A model generated the notes under the pieces. That model was not told where the DNA came from. It saw only the letters and a program-made list of their open reading frames with translations, and made no database searches. Both the position numbers and the translations under genes were made by a program. A stretch of DNA of 64,000 nt from Streptacidiphilus sp. PB12-B1b (GTDB lineage: Bacteria; Actinomycetota; Actinomycetes; Streptomycetales; Streptomycetaceae), in NCBI RefSeq assembly GCF_014084125.1, contig NZ_CP048405.1, forward strand, positions 3,658,001-3,722,000, in the 5' to 3' direction. Below, piece by piece: positions 16,608-26,900 of the stretch. Positions within the stretch are counted from its first letter, which is position 1. Each line of letters starts with the position of its first letter.

Positions 16608-16889
16608 CTAGGCCTCGACCGGGACGGCCAGCAGACCGGCCTGGCCGCGGACGGTCCCGGCACGCAGGACGTCCATGGTCTTCACCGGAACGCCGGTCAG
16701 CTGCCTGATCCGTTCGACCAGGGCGACCAGCAGCAGGGAGTCGCCGCCGACCTCGAAGAAGTTGACGTCGTCCGCGATCTCGTCCAGGCCCAGGACCTCA
16801 CGCCACAGCGAGCGCACCAGGTCGAGCCGGTCTGAGCCGCCGTCGAGGGCCGCTTCGTCGGACGCTGTGACTACGGGAAGTTCGGACAC
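16608..16889 (-). CDS. Stand-alone peptidyl carrier protein (second)
   Basis: 93 residues, a T domain with FFEVGGDSLLLVALVERI carrying the phosphopantetheine Ser. It lies between the P450 and adenylation genes of the same - strand operon. Inferred role: hold the A-domain product as a thioester while the P450 oxidises it, as NovH/NovI-type systems do. The GGDSLLL sequence is very like the T domain of the 6162 NRPS (GGDSLLLI). Confidence 0.92.
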   Translation of the reverse strand: MSELPVVTASDEAALDGGSDRLDLVRSLWREVLGLDEIADDVNFFEVGGDSLLLVALVERIRQLTGVPVKTMDVLRAGTVRGQAGLLAVPVEA

Positions 16890-16940
16890 GGTGATCCTCC
16901 GCGAAAGGGAAAGGGGGAAGGGCGGGGCAGGTCGCGCGGG

Positions 16941-18185
16941 TCAGCGGGCGCGTCGGCGCGCGGTGATCGGGACGTGCTTGTAGCCGGAGGCGAAGGTCGA
17001 GATGAGCCGCTCCGGCTTGCCGGCCGCTTCGAAGTCCTGGTAGGTGCCCAGCAGTTCCTGGAACAGGATGCCCAGGGTCACCCGGGCGACGCTGTGGCCG
17101 ACGCAGTAGTGCGGGCCGATGCCGAAGGCCAGGTGCTTGTTGGGTCTGCGGCGGATGTCGAAGGTCTCGGAGCGGGCGAAGACCTCCTCGTCGCGGTTGG
17201 CCGAGCCCAGCCACACCACCACCGCTTCGCCCGCGGCGACCGGGGTGCCGCGGACGACGGTGTCGGCGGTGGCGTAGCGCATGACGTGGTTGACCGGCGA
17301 GGCCCAGCGCAGCGCCTCGGCGTAGGCGGACTCGTTCAGCTCCGGGTGGGCGGCCCAGTCGGTGAGCACCCCGCTGTCGACGAACTCCGCCATCACGAAG
17401 GTCGGCGCGTGCGGGGTGGTGACATTGGCTCCCAGCAGCAGGCTGTAGCAGTTGGAGATGACCTCGCCCGGGGACATGGTCCGGCCCTCGAACCGGGTCG
17501 AGAGCAGCGCGCTGAGCAGGTCGTCGCCGAGGTGGCGGCGGCGGTGGTCGATGACGTCCTGGAAGTAGCCGAACAGCTCCAGGTGCGCCCGGTTCAGGGT
17601 GGCCTCCTTGCCGCCCCTGTCCTGGAACTCCGGATCGTCCGCGGCGATGCACATGGTGGTGATCCGGGTCAGCCACGCCCAGTCCTCCCGGGGCAGGCCC
17701 ATCATGGTGCCGGTGACCCACATCGGCATGGCCAGCATGGCGTCGGCGAAGTCGACGACCCCGCCGTCGCCGAGCGGCGCGAGCAGCTCGGCCACCAGCG
17801 GCCGGATCATCTCGCGCTGCCGGTCCACCGCCTTGATGGTCAGCGCCCGCTTCAGCCGGGCCTGCCGCTGGGTGTGCAACGGCGGGTCGGTGACCGCGAG
17901 TTGCTGGCCGCCGGCCGGGTCGTCGGTGCCCAGCAGCTCCAGCAGGGTGCCCCGCTCGGAGGTGAACAGGCCGGTGTCGCGCAGCACCAGGTCCGCGTCG
18001 GCGTACTTCACCACGGACCAGAAGCCGCGCTCCTCGTCCACCTGCTGCCACTGGAGCCGCTCCTGGGCGCGCAGTTCGCGCCAGACGTGGTACGCCTCGC
18101 CGCTGCTGTAGAGGGTCGGATCGACCAGGTCCGGCGATCCGAAGCGGACCGGGCAGCCGGATGCGGCGCCGTTACCGGGCGTCAT
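16941..18185 (-). CDS. Cytochrome P450 (second), with altered I-helix
   Basis: 414 residues. The heme loop is AFGIGPHYCVG with Cys361; ExxR is E290-R293. The I-helix reads LGANVTTPH (251-259): the usual acidic residue before the conserved Thr is replaced by Asn-Val, so the acid-alcohol pair used for proton delivery is incomplete. The ATG has AGGGGAGG upstream and overlaps the thioesterase stop by 14 nt. Its neighbours are a discrete carrier and a discrete A domain, the arrangement seen where P450s beta-hydroxylate carrier-bound amino acids. The substrate is predicted, not shown. Confidence 0.9.
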   Translation of the reverse strand: MTPGNGAASGCPVRFGSPDLVDPTLYSSGEAYHVWRELRAQERLQWQQVDEERGFWSVVKYADADLVLRDTGLFTSERGTLLELLGTDDPAGGQQLAVTDPPLHTQRQARLKRALTIKAVDRQREMIRPLVAELLAPLGDGGVVDFADAMLAMPMWVTGTMMGLPREDWAWLTRITTMCIAADDPEFQDRGGKEATLNRAHLELFGYFQDVIDHRRRHLGDDLLSALLSTRFEGRTMSPGEVISNCYSLLLGANVTTPHAPTFVMAEFVDSGVLTDWAAHPELNESAYAEALRWASPVNHVMRYATADTVVRGTPVAAGEAVVVWLGSANRDEEVFARSETFDIRRRPNKHLAFGIGPHYCVGHSVARVTLGILFQELLGTYQDFEAAGKPERLISTFASGYKHVPITARRRAR

Positions 18186-18981
18186 GGATCATTCCTCCCC
18201 TGCGGATCGGCCCTGCGAGTTGTCCTGCGGGCCGGTCGGCCAGCTCGTCGGCGACGGTCCGCAGCAGGGCCACCGCACTGCTCTCCTCGGTCAAGTACAT
18301 GTGGCCGCCGTCGAGTTCGCGGGAGCGGAACCCGGCGCTGGTCTCCCCGGCCCACTCGCCGGCCTCGTCGGCGCTCACCAGCTCGTCGTCGCGTCCGCGC
18401 AGCGAGGTGATCGGCACGGCCAGTCGCTCCACGTGGGCGGACTCGTAGTTCTCGTGCATCTCCGAGTCGGCGCGCAGGAACGGCATCATCACCTGCAGCA
18501 TCTCCGGGTGGTCCATGGCCGGGTGGCGGTAGCCCGCGACCCGGCGCAGCCCCTCCAGGAAGCCCGCGTCGTCCAACTGGCTGACCCGGTCCACGTTCCG
18601 GTCGCGCGGGCCCGGGGCCCCGCTGACGAAGAGCCGGGCGACGTCCGTGCCGCTGTCGGTGAGCCGCCAGGCCAGTTCGTAGGCCAGCTCGGCGCCCAGG
18701 CTGTGGCCGAACAGCGCCACCCGCCCGACGCCGTCCAGCAGCGGCAGCACCGCCGGGCAGACCTCGTCCATGGCCTTGCCCACGTCGGTGTACGGCGGCT
18801 CGTAGAACTTCTCCTCGCGGCCCGGGAGTTGGACCGGGACCAGGGTCAGCTCCGGCGGCGTCAACCGCCGCCACTTACGGAAGAAGGTGGCCCCGGCCCC
18901 GGCGAAGGGCAGGCAGACCAGGGCGGTCGGGGCGGCGGCGGTCGGGGCTGCGCTGGCCGAGCGCCCGGCGGTCGGCGTCAC
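18172..18981 (-). CDS. Type II thioesterase (third)
   Basis: 269 residues from the GTG at 18981, which overlaps the upstream stop as GTGA; a GTG at 18990 is also in frame. Triad: Ser94 in GHSLGAE, Asp199 in GRDDE, His227 in DGGHMYL. LPFAGAGATFFRKW is the classic opening. It serves the P450/T/A operon and is matched by the 11044 enzyme in the halogenase operon, so each off-line loading system has its own editing enzyme. Confidence 0.9.
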   Translation of the reverse strand: MTPTAGRSASAAPTAAAPTALVCLPFAGAGATFFRKWRRLTPPELTLVPVQLPGREEKFYEPPYTDVGKAMDEVCPAVLPLLDGVGRVALFGHSLGAELAYELAWRLTDSGTDVARLFVSGAPGPRDRNVDRVSQLDDAGFLEGLRRVAGYRHPAMDHPEMLQVMMPFLRADSEMHENYESAHVERLAVPITSLRGRDDELVSADEAGEWAGETSAGFRSRELDGGHMYLTEESSAVALLRTVADELADRPAGQLAGPIRRGGMIHDAR

Positions 18982-19187
18982 GGCGCGCACCCCTCGGTGG
19001 CGGGGGCGGACCGGCCGACGACCGCGATCCAGCGGGTGAGCACCTGCTGCGGGTCGTCCTGCTGCAGCTCGGCGAGGAGCGCGTGCACCCGGTCGTCGCC
19101 CTGCACCCTCCCGACGACCCGGCAGCCGTGGGTGATCAGCACGTCGTCGTGGCGTCTCTGGTAGCCGAAGTACCGCGGGTGAGGCAT
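18978..19187 (-). CDS. Small protein of unknown function, coupled to thioesterase
   Basis: 69 residues, MPHPRYFGYQRRHDDVLITHG... I do not recognise it. It is not MbtH-like: it lacks the NPFE...SLWP...GW signature. It is rich in charged residues, has a predicted helix (VHALLAELQQDDPQQVL) and ends APATEGCAP. AAAGGTAGG lies before the ATG. Its stop shares bases with the thioesterase start (GTGA), indicating co-translation. It sits between the antiporter and the thioesterase. Its small size and coupling suggest an accessory or partner protein of the A/T/P450 system. Confidence 0.65.
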   Translation of the reverse strand: MPHPRYFGYQRRHDDVLITHGCRVVGRVQGDDRVHALLAELQQDDPQQVLTRWIAVVGRSAPATEGCAP

Positions 19188-19233
19188 GGTTTCCTACCTT
19201 TCACATGGGAGGAGTGGAGCGGGCGGCGCGCGG

Positions 19234-20556
19234 TCAGACCGGCTGGGCGTCCAGGGGCTCCTGCTCCCGGGCGCGGCGCGGGCGCGGCACCGGCAGCGGC
19301 TCCTCGGGGGCGTCCGGCCCGCCGACGCCCATCAGCCGCAGCAGCGGGCCCGCCATCGCAGTGGTGATCAGCGCGATCAGCACCATGACGGTGAACAGCT
19401 CCGGGCCGATGATCCCCAGCTGGTTGCCGATGCCGAGGACGACGATCTCGGTCAGGCCGCGGGTGTTCATCAGCGTCCCGAGGAGGCTGGCGTCGCGCCA
19501 GCCCATGCCGCCGAGCCGGGCCGGCAGCGCCGTCCCGGCGAACTTGCCCGCCACCGCCGCAGCCAGGGCCAGCAGCAGTACCAGCAGCCCGGACCGGCCC
19601 AGCACGGTGACGTTGACGGACAGGCCGGTGATGACGAAGAAGACGGGCAGCAGCAGCGCCGCCGCCTTGTCCAACGGAGCGGCGATCCGCTGCTCCAGGC
19701 CGGTGGTGTCGGCGTGCCTGCGCGGCATCACCAGGCCGAAGGCGAACGCCCCGAAGAAGGCATGGACGCCGATCCAGGAGGTGACGTACGAGGACAGCAG
19801 CGCCCCGGCGGCGATCAGCACCAGCTGGGTGGTGCTGTCCCAGCGCACCGAGCCGCCGCGCAGCACGCGCCGCAGCAGCGGCCGGACCGCGAAGACCATC
19901 ACCGCCGCGTAGACCAGGGTGAGGGCGACGGTGGTGACGAAGCCGTCGGTGCCCTTGGCGGTCGCCATGGCCGTCACCAGGACCAGCACGCACCAGGCTG
20001 CGACGTCGCAGCCGGCCGCGCAGGCCATCGCCATGGAGCCGATCCTGGTCCGGGACAGGCCCCGGTCCCGGATGAGCCGGGCCAGCACCGGGAAGGCGGT
20101 GATCGAGAAGGCGGTGGCCAGGAACAGCACGAACACCGTGCTGCTCACCCCGCGCGGCGCCTGGGAGCGGTAGAGCAGCGCGGCGATCCCCCCGCCCACG
20201 GCGAACGGCACCGCCATCGAGGAGACGGCGACCGCGCCCAGCGTCCGTCCGCTGCCGCGCAGCCGGCGCAGGTCCAGCTCCCAGCCCGTACTGAACAGGA
20301 AGAGCGCCAGGCCGAGTTGGGCGATGGCGGACAGCGGGGTGCGGGCGTCGGCCGGGAAGAGCCGGGCCGGGAGGTCGCCCGGCAGCAGCCCCAGCAGGCT
20401 GGGGCCGAGCATCAGCCCGGCCAGGATCTCGGCCACGACCGGGGGTTGGCCGAGCCGTTTGGCCAGCTGGACCATGAGCACGCTGACCGCCAGGACGACG
20501 GCGACATCGGCCAGGACGACGGCTTCCACGGGGAGATTGCTGGGCGTTGCCACCAT
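19234..20556 (-). CDS. CPA2-family cation:proton antiporter (Kef/NapA type)
   Basis: 440 residues and about 12-13 membrane helices. It carries the family features ILAGLMLGPSLLG near the N-terminus and the mid-membrane stretch containing CDVAAW, with the expected Asp. AAGGAGG sits so close to the ATG at 20556 that the adjacent GTG at 20553 may be the true start. It leads operon (iii) behind motif copy 3, so it is probably part of the peptide pathway, perhaps for resistance or ion balance. That role is inferred. Confidence 0.85.
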   Translation of the reverse strand: MVATPSNLPVEAVVLADVAVVLAVSVLMVQLAKRLGQPPVVAEILAGLMLGPSLLGLLPGDLPARLFPADARTPLSAIAQLGLALFLFSTGWELDLRRLRGSGRTLGAVAVSSMAVPFAVGGGIAALLYRSQAPRGVSSTVFVLFLATAFSITAFPVLARLIRDRGLSRTRIGSMAMACAAGCDVAAWCVLVLVTAMATAKGTDGFVTTVALTLVYAAVMVFAVRPLLRRVLRGGSVRWDSTTQLVLIAAGALLSSYVTSWIGVHAFFGAFAFGLVMPRRHADTTGLEQRIAAPLDKAAALLLPVFFVITGLSVNVTVLGRSGLLVLLLALAAAVAGKFAGTALPARLGGMGWRDASLLGTLMNTRGLTEIVVLGIGNQLGIIGPELFTVMVLIALITTAMAGPLLRLMGVGGPDAPEEPLPVPRPRRAREQEPLDAQPV

Positions 20557-20585
20557 GCCTCCTTCGACGAGGGGTTGTGTCTGCG

Positions 20586-20630
20586 ATTGTGCAAGCCGCC
20601 CGGGGCCCGCTCCAGGCAATGCCCCGGCAA
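20586..20630 (-). promoter_or_regulatory. Cluster motif copy 3 with -10-like element, before antiporter operon
   Basis: On the - strand: TTGCCG (20630-20625), 5 nt, TTGCCTGG (20619-20612), 20 nt, CACAAT (20591-20586). The antiporter start is at 20556. This is the only copy with T instead of C at the first base of the second half. It shows that the antiporter-to-adenylation genes form their own unit, separate from the MbtH transcript upstream. Confidence 0.75.
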
Positions 20631-20720
20631 CTGTCGGCGGCAGCATGGGCGTTGGATCTACCGGGGAGGACGGGACGACCGGGCCGCGCGGCTCGCACGG
20701 CCCGGTCGACGGCGTTCGGG

Positions 20721-20948
20721 TCAGGGCTGGTCGGACCGGGCCGCGTTCATGGCCGCGACCAGGCTCTTGGGCCGCATGTCGGTCCAGTGCTCGTTGATGT
20801 AGGCCAGGCAGGCGGCGCGCTCGTCCGGGCCGAGGACGACCTCCCACCCCGCCGGGACCTCGGCGAAGCCGGGCCACAGGGAGTACTGGCCTTCGTCATT
20901 GACGAGGGCGAGGTAGGGCTGCTCCTCATTTTCGAACGGATTTGCCAT
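20721..20948 (-). CDS. mbtH: MbtH-like protein
   Basis: 75 residues with the full family signature: [44 protein letters not shown]. MbtH proteins bind adenylation domains and are often needed for their folding or activity. AAGGAG precedes the ATG. It lies 45 nt after the 3372-aa NRPS and ends that operon; it probably serves several A domains of the cluster, as it is the only copy seen. Confidence 0.97.
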   Translation of the reverse strand: MANPFENEEQPYLALVNDEGQYSLWPGFAEVPAGWEVVLGPDERAACLAYINEHWTDMRPKSLVAAMNAARSDQP

Positions 20949-20993
20949 GACGGTGTGCTCCTTCTGTGTGGTGCTGACAGGGTGCGGAGGTGG

Positions 20994-23900
20994 CTACTCC
21001 TCCCAGAGCGCTTCGAACTCCTCCTGTTCCTCGGGGCTCAGGGAGACCAGGGGCTCCTCCCGTTCGGGTCGCGGTTCGGGCGGGCCGGTGGGCAGTTCGG
21101 CGGCGGCCTCCGCGATTCCGGCGACCGTTCTGCCCGCGAACACGTCCCGTGGCGCCAGGGCCAGACCGACCTTGCGCGCCCGGGCCACCAGCTGGATCGA
21201 GGTGATGGAGTCGCCGCCCAGTTCGAAGAAGTTGTCGTCGATCCCGATCCGGGCGAGTCCGAGGACGTCGGCGAACAGCTCACAGAGCAGCTCCTCGCGC
21301 GGGGTGCGCGGGCCCCTGCTGGTCGTCGACCCGGCGAACTCCGGCGCCGGAAGGGCCCTGCGGTCCAGCTTGCCGGTCACCGTGAGCGGCAGCTCGTCCA
21401 ACGGGACGAAGGCGGAGGGCACCATGTACTCGGGAAGTCCGGCGGCGAGCCGGTCGCGCAGTGCCGCGGTGTCCAGCGGCCCGCCACCGCCCGCCGCCAC
21501 CAGGTAGGCCACCAGCCGTTTGACCCCCGGCTGGTCCTCGCGGGCGATCACGGCCGCCCGTCCGACCGCGGGGTCGGCGTGCAACGCGGCCTCGATCTCG
21601 CCGAGTTCGATCCGAAAGCCGCGGATCTTGACCTGGTCGTCGGCGCGTCCGAGGAACTCCAGATCACCGCCGGGCGTCCAGCGCACCACGTCCCCGGTGC
21701 GGTACATCCGTGCCCCGGCCGGACCGTACGGCAGCGCCACGAAGCGTTCCGAGGTCAGCTCGGCCCGGTTCACATAGCCCCGGGCCAGCCCGGCCCCGGA
21801 GACGTACAGCTCACCGGCGGTGCCGGGCGGCACCGGCCGCAGCGCGGCGTCCAGCACGTGCGCCCGGGTGTTGCGGATCGGCCCGCCGATGACCGGGTCG
21901 GCGCCCGGCGGCAGCGCGTCGGAGATGGTGGCGCAGATGGTGGTCTCGGTGGGCCCGTAGGCGTTGTGGACGCGCCGCCCGACAGCCCAGCGGTTGACCA
22001 GCTCCCGCGGGCACGCCTCCCCGGCCACCACCAGCGAGGTCACCGACGGCACCGAGGCCGGGTCGATCGCCGAGAGCACCGAGGGGACCATCACCGCATG
22101 GGTCACCTGCTGCTCCCGGATCAGCTCGACCAGCTGGTCGCCCGGCAGCCGCGCGTGCCCGGGGGCGAGCACCAGCCGGGCCCCGGTCAGCAGCGACATC
22201 GACAGCTCGAAGACGATGGCGTCGAAGCCCGGCGAGGAGAACTGCAGCACCACGCTGGCCGGGGTGACGCCGGTGGCGGCGATCTGCATCGCCACCAGGC
22301 TGGCGATGCCGCGGTGGGGGACCACCACGCCCTTGGGCACCCCGGTGGAGCCGGAGGTGTAGATCACGTACGCCGTGCTGTCCGGCCCCGGCGCGCCGGC
22401 CCGCTCGTCCGGCCCGAGCGCGGAGCCGGGCCGCCCGGCCAGGGAGTCGCGCAGACCGGCGCTGTCCAGCAGCAGGCGTTGTCCGGGGAAGGGGTGGTGG
22501 GCCCAGGGGGTGTCGCTGGTGGTGATCAGGCTGGCGGGTGCGGCGTCGGTGAGGATGTGGTGGATGCGTTCGGGCGGGTAGGCCAGGTCGATGGGGACGA
22601 AGGCGCCTCCGGCCTTGAGTACGGCCAGGACGCTCACCACCCAGTCCACGCCGCGCGGCAGGGCCAGGGCGACCCGGACCTCCGGGCCGACGCCGCCCGC
22701 CGCCAGCTCCCGGGCCAGCCGGTTGGCCCGGTCGTCCACCTCCCGGTAGCTCAGCCGGGCCCCCTCGCAGACCAGGGCCACCGCACCGCCGTCACGGGCG
22801 ACCTGCCGCTCGAACAGCTCCGCCATGGTGGCGTCCGGGACCGACGCACCGGTCTCGTTCCACCCCTGCAGCTGGGCCCGCTCCTTCGCGGAGAGCACGT
22901 CGATCCGTCCGACCAGCCGGCCGGGATCGGCCGCCACCAGCTCCAGCAGCCGCTGCATGCGCTCGGCCAGCCGCTGCGCGGTCTCGGCGTCGAACAGGTC
23001 GGGCCGGTAGTCGACCTCGAACCGCAGCTCCGGCCCGGGGAAGACGGCCAGGCTCAGCGGGTAGTGGATGACCGGCGGATCCTCGTGGTCGTGGACCGAG
23101 ATGTCCAGACCGGCCGTGCGCAGCGCCCTCTCGTCCCACGGGGCGTTCTGGAACACCGTCGAGGTGTCGAACAGCTCGCCCAGCCCGGCCTGCCGCTGGA
23201 TGGCCGGCAGCCCCAGGTAGTGGTACGGGGTGAGTGCGGCTTGTTGTTCCTGGATGCGGGTGAGGAGGGTGGTGAGGGGTTCGGTGGGGTTGATGTGGAC
23301 GCGTACGGGGATGGTGTTGATGAGGAGTCCGACGATGTTTTCGATGCCGGGGATTTCGGGGGGTCGTCCGGAGGCGGTGGCGCCGAAGACGATGTCGTGG
23401 TGGCCGGTGAGGTGGTTGAGGAGGAGGGCCCAGGCGCCTTGGACGATGGTGTTGAGGGTGAGGGCGTGGGTGCGGGCGGTGGTGGTGAGGGTGGTGGTGG
23501 TGTGGTGGTCGAGGGTGGCGATGGCGCGTGCGGGCAGCGTGGTGGTGGAGGTGTCGGCGCCGGGGGCGACGAGGGTGGGGTGTTCGAGGTCGTGGAGGGC
23601 TTGGTTCCAGGCGTGCAGGGCGGTGGTGTGGTCCTGTTGGGTGAGCCAGGCGAGGTAGTCGCGGAAGGGTGTGGGGGTGGGCAGGGTGGTGGGGTCGCTG
23701 TGGGTCTGGTAGAGGGTGAAGAGGTCGTTCAGGGCGCGGGACATGGACCAGCCGTCCCACAGGATGTGGTGGCTGGTGAGCAGCAGGATGTGCTGTTCGG
23801 GGGCCAGTCGGATCAGCATGACGCGTAGCAGCGGGGGCCTGGCCGGGTCGAAACGCACCAGCCGGTCCTCGTCCAGGACTTCGGCGATCCGCTGCTGCCG

Positions 23901-26900
23901 CACACCCTCGTCCAGGCCGCTCAGATCCACCTCGCGCCAGGGGATCTGCACCTGGGAGGCGATCACCTGCACCGGATCGGCCGACCTGCGGGCTACGAAC
24001 CCGGCCCGCAAACTGGCATGACGATCCATCAGGCCGTGGAAGGCGGCCCGCAGCCGGTCCGGGTCCAGCGCGCCGGACAGGGCCAACGGCGCCTGCATGG
24101 CGTACGGGTCGGCCTTCTCCTCGTCGTAGAGGGCGTGGAACAGCAGGCCCTCCTGGAGCGGGGTGAGCGGCAGCACCTCGTCCACCGAGGCGAAACCGGC
24201 GGTGACCTCGGCCCGCTCCTCCTCGCCCAGCTCCAGCAGCGGCCCCTTCGGCAGCGCCGCCGACTCCGGTGCGGACGGCGGCAGTTCGGTGGCGACCTGC
24301 GCCAGCGCCGCCACCGTGCGGCCGGTGAACACATCGCGCGGCGACAGCGCCAGCCCGGCCCGGCGGGCCCGGGTGGCGAACTGGATGGAGGTGATGGAGT
24401 CGCCGCCCAGCTCGAAGAAGTTGTCGTCGATGCCGACCCGGGTCAGTCCGAGGACGGCGGTGAACAGCTCGCACAGCAGCTCCTCGCGCGGGGTGCGCGG
24501 GGCGCGGCTGTCGGCCGAGCCGGCGAACTCCGGCTGCGGCAGGGCGCGCCGGTCCAGCTTTCCGACCGGTGTCAGCGGCAGTGCCTCCAGGCGGACGAAC
24601 GCGGAGGGCAGCATGAAGTCCGGCAGGCCGGCGGCGACATGCTCGCGCAGCGCCGCCGTGTCCAGGGCCGCACCGCTGTCGGCCGGCACCAGGTACGCCA
24701 CCAGCCGTTTGACGCCCGGCTGGTCCTCCCGCGCGACGACGGCGACCTCGCCGACCGCCGGGTGGCTGCGCAGCGTGGCCTCGATCTCGCCGAGTTCGAT
24801 CCGGAAGCCGCGGATCTTGACCTGGTCGTCGGCGCGTCCGACGAACTGCAACTGGCCCTCGGGGGTCCAGCGGACGATGTCGCCGGTGCGGTACATCCGT
24901 GCGCCGGGCGGCCCGAACGGCGAGGCCACGAAGCGTTCCGCGGTCAGCTCCGGCCGGTTGACATAGCCCCGGGCCAACCCCGCGCCCGCCAGGTAGAGTT
25001 CACCGGCCGTACCCGGCGGCACCAGCCGCAGGGCGCTGTCCAGGACGTACGCCTGGGCGTTCTCCACCGGTCGGCCGATGCTGCTGCGGACGCCGTCCCC
25101 GATCCGGCTGAAGGTCGAGTCGACCGTGCACTCGGTCGGCCCGTAGAAGTTGTACGCCAGGGCCGGGCTCGCGCCCAGCTCGTTCCACAGCGACTCGTCC
25201 ACCGCCTCGCCGCCCAGCGAGATCAGCCCGGGCCGGTGCCCGGCCGTCTCCAGCAGCCCGGCCGCCAGCAACTGCTTGGCGTGCATCGGGGTGATGCTCA
25301 GCGAGTCGATGCCGTGCGCGGCCGTGTACTCGATCAGACCCTGCGCGTCACGGCGCAACTCCTCGGCGATCAGGTGCAGTTCGTGGCCCGCCAGCATCCG
25401 CAGCAGGTCGGCCCAGGCGCCGTCGAAGCCGAAGCCGGAGACCAGCGCGACCTTGAGCCGACGGCCGCCCGCCGCGGCCACGGCCGGGAGCATGTAGCCG
25501 TTGTTCTGGGCGTGGAACATGTTGACGATGTTGCGGTGGGTCACCGCCACCCCCTTGGGGCGGCCGGTGGAACCCGAGGTGTGGATGACGTACGCCAGGT
25601 GCGAGGGCAGCAGCGGGAAGCCCCGGTCGGCGTCGTCCGGGTCGTGCGCGGGGCCGTCGTCGCGGTCGTCGGGCATCAGCAGGACGGCCGGCCCGGAGCC
25701 CGCCGATCCGGAGCCCGCTGGCCCGGGGCTTGCCGGGCCCACGTCGTCCGGCAGCACGGGCGCGGTGGCCCGGTCGGTGAGCACCACCGCAGGGCGGACG
25801 TCCGCCATCAGCGAGGCTATCCGCTCCTGCGGCCAGCCCAGTTCGATCGGCAGGTAGCCGTACCCGGCCTTGAGGATGCCCAGCAGGGCCGTCACCGCCG
25901 CCGCCGAGCGCGGCAGCAGCACCGCCGCCAACTGGTCGGCGCCCGTGCCCAGGCCGATCAGCCGGTGCGCCAACCGGTTGGCGCGGGCGTTGAGTTCGGC
26001 GAAGGTCAACGCCTCGTCCCGGTGGACCAGGGCGATCGCGTCGGGGGTCAGCCGCACCTGCGCCTCGAACAGCTCGGCCAGGTTCCGGTCCGGGTGGCCG
26101 GCCTCGGTGCCGCTCCACGCGTCCAGCAGCGAACGCTCCTGGGCGGACAGCACGTCCACGCGGCCGACCGGGCGGGCGGGGTCGGTGGCGACGGCCGTCA
26201 GCAGCCGCTGCATCCGCTCGGCCAGGGCCCGGGCGGTGGCGGCGTCGAACACGTCGGGCCGGTAGCTGAGTTCGAACCGCAGCTCCGCGCCGGGGAAGAC
26301 GTCGACGCTCAGCGGGAAGTGGGTGAAGCCCTGCGCGCCGTCCAGGGGCGTGGCCTCCAGACCGGCGGCGCCGAGCACCCCCTCGTCCCAGGGGGCGTTC
26401 TGGAACACCGTGGAGGTGTCGAAGAGTTCGGCCAGCCCCAGGTGCCGCTGGATGGCCGGCAGGCTGACGTGATGGTACGGGGTGAGCGCGGCCTGGGTGT
26501 CCTGGATGCGGGCGAGCAGCGCGTCCAGCGGCTCGGCGGGGTCGAGCCGGACCCGCACCGGGACGGTGTTGATGAGCAGGCCGACGATGTCCTCGACGCC
26601 GGGGATCTCCGGCGGCCGCCCGGAGACGGTGGAGCCGAAGACGATGTCGTCCTGGCCGGTGAGCCCGGCCAGCAGCAGTGCCCAGACACCCTGGACGACG
26701 GTGTTGAGGGTGATCCCCCGGCTGCGGGCGACCGCGCTGAGCGCACCGCTGGTGCGCCGGTCGAGCCCGCCGGCGGCGCGGGCCGGCAGGGCGCCCATGG
26801 AGGCGTCCAGCCCGGGCGCCACCAGGGTGGGCTCCTCCAGGCCGTGCAGCGCCTCGCCCCAGGCCCGCAGGGCGGCCTCGCGGTCCTGCACCGACAGCCA

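Noticed and set aside
18978..19187. Second MbtH protein
   Set aside because: It lacks NPFE, SLWP and the GW/WTDMRP signatures.
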